This document shows positions 35,106 to 43,295 of a stretch of 64,000 nucleotides of DNA, piece by piece (position 1 is the stretch's first letter; each line of letters begins with the position of its first letter). The translations under genes were made by a program, and so were the position numbers. A model generated the notes under the pieces. The model saw only the letters and a program-made list of their open reading frames with translations. It ran no database searches and had not been told where the DNA came from. This DNA is from Bin5 sp965220715 (lineage in GTDB: Bacteria > Chloroflexota > Anaerolineae > Caldilineales > Caldilineaceae), in the NCBI GenBank assembly GCA_965220715.1, contig OZ244843.1:2418001-2482000 (forward strand), in the 5' to 3' direction.

Positions 35106-35429
35106 TTTTCTTCGTGGCCCTTCGTGGACAAAAAAGGTGTTCTTCCCCGCCCTTCGTGGACAGACCAAAACATGACCTTACAAAGGTTTTCTTCGTGGCC
35201 CTTCGTGGACAAAAAAGGTGTTCTTCCCCGCCCTTCGTGGACAGACCAAAACATGACCTTACAAAGGTTTTCTTCGTGGCCCTTCGTGGACAAAAAAGGT
35301 GTTCTTCCCCGCCCTTCGTGGACAGACCAAAACATGACCTTGCAAAGGTTTTCTTCGTGGTCCTTCGTGGCCCTTCGTGGACAAAAAAGGTGTTCTCCCC
35401 CGCCCTTCGTGGACAGACCAAGTCATGAC
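35106..35429. repeat. Tandem minisatellite, four 81-bp units
   Basis: Units start at 35106, 35187, 35268 and 35349, exactly 81 bases apart. Each reads TTTTCTTCGTGGCCCTTCG, then an AAAAAAGG run, CGCCCTTCGTGGACAGACC and an ATGACC segment. The first three are nearly identical; the last has an extra CCTTCGTGG and small changes. A shorter diverged unit precedes them. Because 81 is divisible by three, several frames on both strands stay open, but they encode only the repeat and lack gene features. There are no unique spacers, so this is not a CRISPR. The rest of the gap to 35783 has no gene; a short CCTCAAA-type run lies near 35495. Confidence 0.92.
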
Positions 35430-35783
35430 CTGGCAAATCTCAGTCCAGAAAAACGTCAACGAGTCCTAACCACTAGCCATTGGGGTTTACTGAAACCTCA
35501 AACCTCAAACCTCAAAACTCAAAACTCGAAAAACATGGATATACTGATTGGCAGGATCTAATACGATTGACAGAATCCAGTACGTCACGTACCGGCGCGG
35601 CGGCTGGCAAACCAGATTCTCGAAAGTCCTGCAGAAAGGGATGGGACCTGAATCACAGTACCTGCCTTCCCCTATGGGGTCGGCCTGTCTGGACCACCTT
35701 GTCAAGCCATTCAGTTGTCACGGCTTCCAACGGGCTATCGCACAACTACGGGGAGCAACAATTACAGTAGAGTTGGTTTAGAT

Positions 35784-36872
35784 CTAACTGCCGCTGCCAA
35801 ACCAGACGAAACTACGTACATCGCCGGGGGAGTTGGCTGCTTCCAGGCTGCGTACTCCCTCGGGGCTCGTCAGCACGCGCACGACAGAGGTCTGCCATCT
35901 GTAGGTGACCTCCCGGTCCGGCGGAGGCGCCCAATGGCTCGTCAAGCGATAGCTGGTCGCCTTTGTCCATACTGGGGGTGGCAATTCAAACAACCCCTCT
36001 AGCGGCCAGATGTAGAGGACATACCATTCATTTTCTTCCAAGAGGCCGCCGCTCAACCAACGAAATAGCACATCTTCGGAACGAGGAATTCTTTCGCCAT
36101 CATCCGGCCCGAGCAGCTGCAGAGCCAGGTACATCTGGCTTGAATTAGGGTCTTGCCGGGAAGGAGCGGCCTGGCTGGTGGCCAGAATTGTGGACGGTAC
36201 GCCGGAAACAGGTAACTGCAATACCTGCTCAGGCCGGATAAGATCGTCAGGCCCGATTTCGTTTGCCTCCTGGATCGCTGCCACAGTTGTGCCGAAGCGT
36301 ACCGCAATCGAGATGACCGTATCGCCAGGACTGACGATATAGCTGAAAACGGTGGAGATAGTTGGCGCGCCATGGCTGCTTCCGGTCTCAGAGATCGAGG
36401 CAGGAATTGGGATGAGCAGAACATCGCCTGCGCGAATCAGTGTGCCGCTCAGATTGTTGGCCGCCTGGACTTCCTCGACCGTTACTCCATATCTGCCGGA
36501 AATTCCGAGCAATGTTTCTCCCGCCTGCACAGTGTGGCGTCCAACAAACGAACCGGGCTGCTGCCCGTCTGCGCCGGCTGTCGGCAGGGCATCGACGGTC
36601 TCCAGCGAGGTAGGGGGAGTTTCGACCTGGGATTCGTTTGGAAACTGGATATTAACGCCAAGGCTGCCGAACTGCCACCAACCGATCACGACTGCCAGCA
36701 GGACGAGGGCCAACACCGCATCTCGTATATTGAGACGCGCCGGCCTTGTCCTGGATGTTCCGGTCAACTCATGACCGCAGAAGTAGCAGGTCTCAGCGTT
36801 TTGGGCGACCCGCGAACCGCAATTCGTACAGCGGCGGCCCGTTGGAAGGGATGAACGTACATCTTGAGTCAT
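35784..36872 (-). CDS. Membrane-anchored zinc-ribbon/LysM-domain protein
   Basis: This is a 362-residue protein. Residues 17-35 form a zinc ribbon (CTNCGSRVAQNAETCYFCG). One membrane helix lies near 50-68 (AVLALVLLAVVIGWWQFG). Two LysM domains follow: HTVQAGETLLGISGRYGVTV with LIPIP, and YIVSPGDTVISIAVRFGTTV with LQLPV. An Ig-like C-terminal domain contains LLGPDDGERI and VTYRWQTSVV. LysM domains bind peptidoglycan, so the protein likely spans the membrane with the zinc ribbon inside and the LysM pair on the cell wall. No enzymatic domain is seen. It is a single gene. Confidence 0.88.
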   Translation of the reverse strand: MTQDVRSSLPTGRRCTNCGSRVAQNAETCYFCGHELTGTSRTRPARLNIRDAVLALVLLAVVIGWWQFGSLGVNIQFPNESQVETPPTSLETVDALPTAGADGQQPGSFVGRHTVQAGETLLGISGRYGVTVEEVQAANNLSGTLIRAGDVLLIPIPASISETGSSHGAPTISTVFSYIVSPGDTVISIAVRFGTTVAAIQEANEIGPDDLIRPEQVLQLPVSGVPSTILATSQAAPSRQDPNSSQMYLALQLLGPDDGERIPRSEDVLFRWLSGGLLEENEWYVLYIWPLEGLFELPPPVWTKATSYRLTSHWAPPPDREVTYRWQTSVVRVLTSPEGVRSLEAANSPGDVRSFVWFGSGS

Positions 36873-37007
36873 GAATGATGTAGTCGTCTATACTTCCGTT
36901 TCGTTAGAAGAGCGCAGTATAGCACGGGTTCCATGCCGGCGCGAACAGCCGGAAACCAGCGCTCCCAACAGCTGATAGCGTCTGGCAAGCGGTGGACGCA
37001 GACAGGC

Positions 37008-38033
37008 TTAGTTCGGCGAGAATACGATCTTGACTCCCTCGCGTCGCTCGAACAGGTCGAAGGCCTGCTGCCATTCCTCCAGCGGGAGGCGGTGGCTGAT
37101 GAGCGGGGCCGTCTGGAGCTGGCCAGAGCGCAGAAGAGCCAGCGCCTTGCGCCAGGAACTGGCGACCGTGGCGAAGGTGCCCTGCACCTGAACCTCCTTG
37201 ATGCAGACCTGCTCAAGATCCCAGAGCACCGGCTTGCCAAAGAGGCCGACCTGCACATAGCGCCCTCTGTGCCGCACCAATTCGAGAGCCGTCTGCGCAC
37301 CCGGGCCCGCGCCGGAACACTCGAAGGCGACATCCGCGCCGAGGCCGTCGGTGCGCTCTGCCACGGAACTCTGAAGATCATCTCTGCCCACGATCAGGAC
37401 CTCGTCCGCGCCAAGCTGCTGTGCCAGGTCCAGGCGCGCCTCATCCGTATTTGTTCCAATCACCAAAGCCTGCGCGCCCGCCGCCTTTACTACCTGGAGC
37501 ATCATCAGGCCAATAGCTCCCGGGCCAGTTATTACAGCCACATCCCCCGGCTCGACCTTCGAATTCTCCAGCGCGTGAACACAACAGGCCAGCGGCTCAG
37601 TCAACGCGCCAGCCCACTCGTCTACACCTTCCGGCAACAGGTGAACCGAACGCTCTGGCACAAGCACGTAGCGGGCAAAGGCCCCATTTTTCCCGCTGCC
37701 TATCGACGCGCGCTCTGGGCAGTGATTCGGCATCCCGGCCAGGCAGTAGGGGCAGAGTCCACAAAGAGTAAAGTAGGGTTCGGTCGTGACTGAATTGCCG
37801 GTGGCACAGCGCGTAACATCGCTTGCCACCTCCACGACTTTCCCCGCGACTTCGTGGCCCAGGATAACGGGCGGCCGGCAAGGATACTCGTCAAGGTAGA
37901 TATGGGCATCCGTGCCACACAGCCCGGCCGCCGTCACCTCAATTACAAGATGGCCTGGGATGGAGGTTGGCTCGGGCGCGTCGAGCAGACCCACCTGACG
38001 AACGCCCGGACGTAATTTGGCCACACCTTTCAT
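37008..38033 (-). CDS. Zinc-dependent alcohol dehydrogenase (threonine/sorbitol dehydrogenase-like)
   Basis: This is a 341-residue medium-chain dehydrogenase. Catalytic zinc ligands are in LCGTDAH and GHEVAG. The structural zinc site is the cysteine cluster CGLCPYCLAGMPNHC, and the NAD-binding loop is ITGPGAIGLMMLQVVKAAGA. Members oxidise sugar alcohols, L-threonine or galactitol-type substrates. It is transcribed in the same direction as the phytanoyl-CoA dioxygenase at 38154, which lies 120 bases upstream. The position among sugar-catabolic genes suggests a polyol or aldonate substrate (inference). Confidence 0.92.
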   Translation of the reverse strand: MKGVAKLRPGVRQVGLLDAPEPTSIPGHLVIEVTAAGLCGTDAHIYLDEYPCRPPVILGHEVAGKVVEVASDVTRCATGNSVTTEPYFTLCGLCPYCLAGMPNHCPERASIGSGKNGAFARYVLVPERSVHLLPEGVDEWAGALTEPLACCVHALENSKVEPGDVAVITGPGAIGLMMLQVVKAAGAQALVIGTNTDEARLDLAQQLGADEVLIVGRDDLQSSVAERTDGLGADVAFECSGAGPGAQTALELVRHRGRYVQVGLFGKPVLWDLEQVCIKEVQVQGTFATVASSWRKALALLRSGQLQTAPLISHRLPLEEWQQAFDLFERREGVKIVFSPN

Positions 38034-38153
38034 TCAGATCTGCTCCTGTGTATTCGATCGCACCGCCCCCCGAACTGAGACGGTCTCTTCCTTTTCTGAA
38101 CCGGTTAGAAACACGGTACGTCCCCACGCATGGCAGGAAGCGCGGCCGCTCAA

Positions 38154-38957
38154 TCATTCGAGTGCAGAGTAGATGACAGGGTTCAGCGGCGTGTCAACCG
38201 GTTCGCCTACCTGCGCGCCCGGCAGCCAGCGGTCCCAGTCCCTCTGTTGATTCTCATTCTTGGGCGGAGCAACCCGCATCCCGTCCTCCATATAGATGAT
38301 CGTCATCACTGCTCGCATCTGATCGCTTTGGTTGGGCCCCGCCCGGTGAAATGTCCAGCCGGAGTGAAAGCTGACCTCACCCAAAGCAAAAGGGGAGATA
38401 CATTTCGGATAGTCATGCAGAGTGCGGCCGATCTTCTGTTCACTTTCGTCGCTGATGGAAAGACCCCGGTTCTGCAGCAGCTTGTGGCTACCGGTACAAA
38501 ACGACAATGGCCCCATCTCCACGGGGACCGCCTGCATCGGAATCCACGCCGTGACTGTGTTGTCGTTTGCCAGAGGCCAGTAGAACTGATCGACATGCCA
38601 GGGCGTGAAGCCGCCTCCCGGCTCTTTGTACAGGGCCTGATCGTGATACATGCGCACTCCATCTACGCCCATCAACTCGGCTGCAATCTTCCCCAGGCGG
38701 CGGCAGAGCACAAATGTCTTCACCTTCTCGCTGTGCTCCCACAGGTTTGGAACCTGCAAGAACGCCTTACCATATGTGTTCCGCTCCCCCAGGGCGAGGC
38801 TCTGGCGGCTAAGCGCCTGAACCAGCCCCGTGAACTCTGCACCGTACTCGGCCAGCACCTCCTGCGAGAGCACATTTGGCAGCTTTACAAAGCCGTCTCG
38901 ACGGTAGGCGGCGACCTGTTCACCAGTCAGAGGATAGTCGGAATTCAGTTCGTCCAT
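38154..38957 (-). CDS. Phytanoyl-CoA dioxygenase (PhyH) family protein
   Basis: This 267-residue Fe(II)/2-oxoglutarate-dependent oxygenase has iron ligands in PWHVDQFYW (His-x-Asp) and FHRAGPNQSD (distal His), with nearby arginine for 2-oxoglutarate. It begins YPLTGEQVAAYRRDGFVKLP, the classical PhyH start. Bacterial members hydroxylate diverse small molecules, so the name does not imply phytanate. ATG 38957 is chosen; the frame is open further upstream but that portion is unlike the family. It is probably in a transcript with the alcohol dehydrogenase downstream. Confidence 0.9.
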   Translation of the reverse strand: MDELNSDYPLTGEQVAAYRRDGFVKLPNVLSQEVLAEYGAEFTGLVQALSRQSLALGERNTYGKAFLQVPNLWEHSEKVKTFVLCRRLGKIAAELMGVDGVRMYHDQALYKEPGGGFTPWHVDQFYWPLANDNTVTAWIPMQAVPVEMGPLSFCTGSHKLLQNRGLSISDESEQKIGRTLHDYPKCISPFALGEVSFHSGWTFHRAGPNQSDQMRAVMTIIYMEDGMRVAPPKNENQQRDWDRWLPGAQVGEPVDTPLNPVIYSALE

Positions 38958-39140
38958 GTCATATTTCTTTCGCAGACATCGTTGTCTTGGAATGGTTGCA
39001 CTGCGATCGGAGGAGAGTTCTGCGCAGGGCGTTCCCGTATTTCTGCGAAGACGAATAATTCGGCCCCACAAGTTAATGCAGTCGCCCCTCCCCATTATAC
39101 CCGAAACCGGGACAAAAGGCATCCAACCGAAAACAAAGCT

Positions 39141-39454
39141 CAGGGCAATTGCATCAGATTAGAAAAAACCTCGTGAGGCTGCCTGAATCGGGTAGGGGCG
39201 CCCCTTGTGGGTGCCCTTCGCAGGTCAAAACGCCGAGAGAAGACAATCGGTAGGGGCACCCCTTGTGGGTGCCCTTTCCAGGGCCAAACGCCGAGAGAAG
39301 ACAATCGGGTAGGGGCACCCCTTGTGGGTGCCCTTCGCAGGGCCAAACACCGAGAGAAGACAATCGGTAGGGGCACCCCTTGTGGGTGCCCTCCCCCCTT
39401 GTGGGCGCCCTTCGTGGGCTATTGTGGCGTCCGAATCTAGATGCGATTGCCCTG
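39141..39454. mobile_element. Miniature inverted-repeat element, long form (314 bp)
   Basis: It starts CAGGGCAATTGCATC and ends GATGCGATTGCCCTG, the same terminal inverted repeat as the element at 22272. It is flanked by perfect 10-bp direct repeats AAACAAAGCT (39131-39140 and 39455-39464), the mark of a recent insertion. It shares CCTCGTGAGGCTGCCTGAATCG next to the left end. The interior is expanded by tandem 58-59-bp units. It carries no transposase, so it is non-autonomous. Confidence 0.9.
39191..39400. repeat. 58-59-bp tandem units inside the miniature element
   Basis: Units begin at 39191, 39249, 39308 and 39366. Each contains GGTAGGGGCACCCCTTGTGG and a CCGAGAGAAGACAATCG end. The segment GGGCACCC-CTTGT-GGGTGCCC forms an 8-bp hairpin in every unit. 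The fourth unit is shortened and merges with the right end. The short element at 22272 has only one such unit. Open frames across this repeat are artefacts. Confidence 0.88.
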
Positions 39455-39679
39455 AAACAAAGCTGCGGTCGTATGGCAAAGCGTATATAATCGGCTCATA
39501 GTCCTATCAATTCTGGTCTTGGGTAGGTAAGGCCTTTTTGGCCCTGGTTGGTTCGCGTTGAGCGCTTCGCCTACCCGTAAGTCGATTTCTGGCGGCCGCC
39601 ATGCAAGGCGTCTGCACTCCACATCGGAGCGCAGTCTGTCTCTGACATTCCTACTCCCTCCCGATCTATAAGGAGCTCC

Positions 39680-41122
39680 ATGTACCACACCGTATTCATT
39701 GCACTGGGCAGCAACATCGGCGACCGAGCCGCCTACCTCCATGCCGCGTTGGATGCAATGTCTTCGTATTCGACCGTATTGGAAACTTCCCATCTCTACG
39801 AGACGGATCCGATGCTGGTTACCGATCAGCCCCTCTTTCTGAACGCTGTCTGCAAAGTCTTCACACGTCTTACGCCGTCAGAACTATTGCAGGCGGTCAA
39901 GCAGACGGAAGACTCTCTCGGAAGGACGAAATCGATCCGCTACGGTCCGCGCGTCATCGATCTTGACATACTCTTCTTTGACGACGCTGTTATCGACACG
40001 CCCGATCTCACAGTTCCCCACTTGCGTATCCCGGAACGAGACTTCGTGCTGGCTCCGCTGTTGGATCTGGACCGGGACTTGCGCCATCCTCGCCTGGACC
40101 TGAGTGTGCAGGAACTTTGGCAGAAACTGAACATGCCGATCCCGCCGCGGGTGACGCCGATCGGTGAGAGGATGTGGCACTGGCGGCAGGGCGCCCGCGT
40201 CATGGGCGTACTCAACCTCACACCGGACTCGTTTTCCGGTGACGGACTGGCCGACGCGCCAGACCCGGTAGCGGTTGCGCTGGCTCAGGCGAGGCAGTTC
40301 GTCGCCGCAGGCGCCGACGTCCTGGATATAGGTGGCTACTCCACCCGCCCCGGCCACACCGATCTGCCAGCAAAAGAGGAGATCAGCCGCGTCGCGCCGG
40401 TCATTTCCGCCTTGCGCGACGCGGTCGACATCCCTCTGTCGATCGACACATTTCGTGTTGAAGTCGCAGAGGCGGCCCTCGACGCCGGCGCCACCTGGCT
40501 TAACGATGTGTCGGGGTTGCGCCCGCCAAACCAGGAGAAAGAAGCGGGAGTCGGCGAGGAAGAGAACCTCTCCCAATCCTCGCTCCTCACTCCTCACTCC
40601 TTACACGGGATGGGCGCCCTGGCGGCTCGTCGCCGTGTTCCTCTGGTACTCATGCACAACCCCGCTCCGCTCCGTACAGTCCGGCCGGTTGCGGATGCGC
40701 AAAGCAACCAATCGTCTACACCCAGCAAAACGTCGAACGACGTGGTGGCCGATGTAAGCCGCGAACTGTCCGCGGCCCTCGAACTGGCCCGCCGCGACGG
40801 CGTTCCCCGATGGCATCGAATCATCGATCCGGGCATCGGTTTCGGCAAGACGCCCGCACAGCACGCCGCACTCATCGCCCGCCTGGAGGAACTGCAAGCC
40901 CTTGGCTATCCACTCATTTTCGGCTGCTCGCGCAAGGGTTTTCTGGGTAAGATGGCCGGCGGGACTGCAGTGGACGACCGGCTGCCGGCGACGATAGCCG
41001 CCAATACCATGGCCGTGGAACGGGGTGCGCAGATCGTGCGCGTCCACGACGTTCGCGAAAATGTGCAGGCAATCCGGGTTGTCAACGCAATCTTGGGCAG
41101 AGGTCCAGAGTCGAAGGACTAA
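39680..41122 (+). CDS. folP: Bifunctional HPPK-dihydropteroate synthase (FolK-FolP fusion)
   Basis: This 480-residue folate enzyme has two fused domains. Residues 1-155 are hydroxymethyldihydropterin pyrophosphokinase (FIALGSNIGDR, YETDPM, RYGPRVIDLDILFFDD, VPHLRIPERDFVLAPL). From about 170 comes dihydropteroate synthase (RVMGVLNLTPDSFSGDG, VLDIGGYSTRPG, PLSIDTFR, NDVSGLR, DPGIGFGKT, FGCSRKGFLG, RVHDV). Together they perform two successive steps. After NDVSGL an extra stretch of about 30 residues, rich in Glu and Ser, interrupts the barrel, and the usual HMRGTP-like loop is lengthened. AAGGAG precedes ATG 39680. Confidence 0.95.
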   Translation: MYHTVFIALGSNIGDRAAYLHAALDAMSSYSTVLETSHLYETDPMLVTDQPLFLNAVCKVFTRLTPSELLQAVKQTEDSLGRTKSIRYGPRVIDLDILFFDDAVIDTPDLTVPHLRIPERDFVLAPLLDLDRDLRHPRLDLSVQELWQKLNMPIPPRVTPIGERMWHWRQGARVMGVLNLTPDSFSGDGLADAPDPVAVALAQARQFVAAGADVLDIGGYSTRPGHTDLPAKEEISRVAPVISALRDAVDIPLSIDTFRVEVAEAALDAGATWLNDVSGLRPPNQEKEAGVGEEENLSQSSLLTPHSLHGMGALAARRRVPLVLMHNPAPLRTVRPVADAQSNQSSTPSKTSNDVVADVSRELSAALELARRDGVPRWHRIIDPGIGFGKTPAQHAALIARLEELQALGYPLIFGCSRKGFLGKMAGGTAVDDRLPATIAANTMAVERGAQIVRVHDVRENVQAIRVVNAILGRGPESKD

Positions 41123-41164
41123 GGCAAGTACAGTGGGAGCCGTCTGAATCGACGCATGTAGAGA

Positions 41165-41485
41165 TTACGAGGAGCACGAGCAGGCGCTAAACCCAACGAT
41201 TCCGAAATTTTGAGTCTTGATGAACTCACTCTGGAGGCGGAATTTTATCAGGGGACATCCTACTTTGGTTAGATTCCAAGCCCGTTGCAATTTTTCTTGG
41301 CGGAGTGTAGCCCAATTGAACACTAGGCGCTCAATACTTTTCGGAAGACTGCCACCTGACTTCGATAATGTGGCAATTTCAACTGTGGCTTCATCTCCGG
41401 CATACTTTACATGAAAGTGGGGTGGATTGTGGTCGTTCCATTCCATTCTAATGACGATTCCATTGAATCGGCAAAGATTAGGCAT
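41165..41485 (-). CDS. DUF4160 domain-containing protein
   Basis: This 106-residue protein has a core of RFNGIVIRMEWNDHNPPHFH, HVKYAGDEATVEI and LPKSIERLVFNWA. The NDHNPPHFH histidine-rich motif is the DUF4160 hallmark. The last 30 residues (after GCPLIKFRLQ) have no family resemblance and may be an extension. Its start overlaps the stop of the DUF2442 gene by eight bases, a coupled pair often found together and sometimes proposed as toxin-antitoxin-like. That role is inference. Confidence 0.85.
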   Translation of the reverse strand: MPNLCRFNGIVIRMEWNDHNPPHFHVKYAGDEATVEIATLSKSGGSLPKSIERLVFNWATLRQEKLQRAWNLTKVGCPLIKFRLQSEFIKTQNFGIVGFSACSCSS

Positions 41486-41765
41486 ATTCGGCTAAAGGGC
41501 GTGGATTTGGGAACATCTCTTCGTAGGTCTTGCCAGTGATTTCCATATAGAGCGCATCCGGGCAGAATTCCAGTTCTTCGCCCCACGAGATATCTCTGCC
41601 CTCTATATGCACCGTTTCGAAAACCGCTCGGTCTTTCCATATCTGGAACAATTCACTGTCAAGCATGTGCGACAGGTCAACTTCGCCCTCTACGCCATCA
41701 TCATATCGAAGCCAGATTCGATATCCCTCTAACGCTCTTACCTCAACCGGTTGTACAAGGCCCAT
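41478..41765 (-). CDS. DUF2442 domain-containing protein
   Basis: This 95-residue protein has the segment IWLRYDDGVEGEVDLSHML and, near the C-terminus, ISWGEELEFCPDALYMEITG, the DUF2442 pattern. ATG 41765 gives the family N-terminus (MGLVQPVEVRALEGYRIWL-like); the frame is open five codons upstream. It is first of a two-gene unit with the overlapping DUF4160 gene. DUF2442 proteins are small possible DNA-binding partners; function unproven. Confidence 0.85.
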   Translation of the reverse strand: MGLVQPVEVRALEGYRIWLRYDDGVEGEVDLSHMLDSELFQIWKDRAVFETVHIEGRDISWGEELEFCPDALYMEITGKTYEEMFPNPRPLAEYA

Positions 41766-41839
41766 GACATTTCGCCTCAAGTTGGCATAGGGGTATGCGG
41801 TTCTCTATAATACAATTCTACTTTACGCGAGAAGGTTAG

Positions 41840-41994
41840 TACTACAACCGCACATTGTTGAAAGAAGGTTGCTTCGGCGATAATGAGAGCAAGCAATTAG
41901 AGTCGGAGGAGCTATGGAACTGAGCGAATTGGACGAATGGGCGGACGAATTTGAAGCGTTTCACAGTCAGTTTTCGCCCTTGTTTGGGCGTAGA
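41840..41994 (+). mobile_element. Solo left end of the IS701-like element
   Basis: These 155 bp are identical by eye to 47076-47230, the left end of the IS701-like element, beginning with TACTACAACCGCA and preceded by TTAG. They include the first 27 or so codons of the transposase (MELSELDEWADEFEAF). The copy stops abruptly; 70 unrelated bases separate it from the IS4-like element. It is a remnant of a recently inserted and deleted copy. Confidence 0.88.
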
Positions 41995-42064
41995 ATAGAA
42001 TCCAATTGCATTTTGATGAACGACAAAAAGACTCTTGGCAAGTGATATACATTAGGTATATAAT

Positions 42065-43125
42065 TAGGACTTTCGCTAAGCTGGCTGGAAAGCCGGGATA
42101 GTAGGTCTGCGAAGTTGGTTTCGCAGATAATCGCTGAAGAGGTCAGTATGCACGCGATAGATGGTTTTGTTGAGCAAGGCAGCGTGGACCTTCAATGAAA
42201 GCCAAGCATGGTAACAGCAAGCGAGGTGATTGCGCTGCGAACGAGCTTTGCGACATTGGCATTTGGCGGAGCCTGTCAGTTGCTTCAATGCGCGGTGAAA
42301 TTCTTCGACCTGCCAGCGCAACTCGTTCGCGTTTTGAGCGACTTGCGTGATCACGGTCTCATCCAGATCATTGGTGATGACCCAGTCAATGTCGCCGTTT
42401 AGGGCAACTACCTTGAACAATCTCACTTTGAAAGGCACTTTCTTGAGCTTGACAATGATGCCATGCCTAAGCCGTTCGTCGTTCCAATCGATGGCATCGA
42501 GATGGATATAGCCATCTTCTGCGCTCAGACTGACCAAGCGGTTGGCTTTGAGTGTGGTGTAGAAGGTCAATCCCAGACGGTGAACCAGCTTCAAGTTCCG
42601 CCAGGAGCCATACCAACTATCAAACAGCACCGTCTTGGCCTGTATCTGTTTGGCGCCAACCGCTCGCAGCAGCAGCTCTTGAAAATGGTCGTTCTTTGAC
42701 TTGCCATCCGCTTCTTTGGCGTATATGCGGAAATCAATCGGATGACACTCGCCATCTTCACCACTGCTGTGAACCAGATTCACGACACCGATGCCGCGTA
42801 CCAGTCCACCTTCAGCGCCACTGTATTGCAGCTTTACCATCTCGATTGACCGTGAATAGCGTTTGTCTTGCACACTGTCGTCAATGATCAGGTACGCATC
42901 CGGACTATCGTCGATCTGTTCTGCCACCAGTTCCCAGAGATGTCTGGCTGTGAGTCGCTCTCGTTTCAGGTAATCACTGACGACATCGTGGCTCATCCCT
43001 CCCAGATGCTCAGCCAGATTGGCACAGGTGTAGTTGATCGGCGTGCTGATAAGGTATTCGACATACTTCTGTTTTGTTATCATGTCTCAAGCTTACAGGA
43101 TCCTGTCCTCCTAGCGAAAGTCCTA
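42065..43125 (-). mobile_element. IS4-like insertion sequence (1061 bp), apparently intact
   Basis: Terminal inverted repeats TAGGACTTTCGCTA (42065-42078) and its complement (43112-43125) bound the element. The 5-bp direct repeats ATAAT flank it at 42060-42064 and 43126-43130. It contains a single uninterrupted transposase gene nearly filling the element, so it may be mobile. Confidence 0.85.
42076..43083 (-). CDS. IS4-like DDE transposase
   Basis: This 335-residue transposase has DDE-type acidic residues visible in YLIIDDSVQDK, TVLFDSWYGSW and ELRWQVEEFHRALKQ. The last segment fits the IS4 signature R-(3)-E-(6)-K. The N-terminal part (LAEHLGGMSHDVVSDYLKR) is a likely DNA-binding helix bundle. 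It catalyses cut-and-paste transposition of the element at 42065-43125. No frameshift or stop is seen. Assignment to IS4 rather than a neighbouring group (IS701, ISNCY) is tentative. Confidence 0.9.
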   Translation of the reverse strand: MITKQKYVEYLISTPINYTCANLAEHLGGMSHDVVSDYLKRERLTARHLWELVAEQIDDSPDAYLIIDDSVQDKRYSRSIEMVKLQYSGAEGGLVRGIGVVNLVHSSGEDGECHPIDFRIYAKEADGKSKNDHFQELLLRAVGAKQIQAKTVLFDSWYGSWRNLKLVHRLGLTFYTTLKANRLVSLSAEDGYIHLDAIDWNDERLRHGIIVKLKKVPFKVRLFKVVALNGDIDWVITNDLDETVITQVAQNANELRWQVEEFHRALKQLTGSAKCQCRKARSQRNHLACCYHAWLSLKVHAALLNKTIYRVHTDLFSDYLRNQLRRPTIPAFQPA

Positions 43126-43225
43126 ATAATCTGGTGGAAGTGTGGTAAAATGCTGGGTTCACCCCAGTGCGCCCTTAAAAATCAGCACAGAAGTGCCAAA
43201 ACAGGGTGTCGCCTTATCGCGAAAA

Positions 43226-43295
43226 GGCGGGGACGGGATTCGAACCCGTGACTCGGTAGCTTCAATACCGCATTTTACCTCTTGACCACCCCGCC
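43226..43295 (-). tRNA. tRNA-Phe(GAA)-like gene, unusual D arm
   Basis: On the reverse strand a perfect 7-bp acceptor stem GGCGGGG/CCCCGCC, a 5-bp anticodon stem CGGTA/TACCG around TTGAAGC (anticodon GAA) and a perfect T arm ACGGG-TTCGAAT-CCCGT are seen. The D arm (GTCAAGAGGTAAAATG) pairs poorly and is one base short. The discriminator would be T and CCA is not encoded. It lies in a mobile-element island. It may be a functional but divergent tRNA or a decaying copy; no canonical tRNA-Phe lies in the window for comparison. Confidence 0.7.

Noticed and set aside
35106..35429. Possible CRISPR array
   Set aside because: Units are contiguous and 81 bp long with no unique spacers, and no cas genes are nearby.
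34883..35561. Several open frames across the 81-bp repeats
   Set aside because: They encode only the repeated unit in different frames, because the period is divisible by three; no ribosome sites or family features.
39140..39479. Small open frames across the miniature element
   Set aside because: They follow the 58-59-bp repeat and terminal repeats only.
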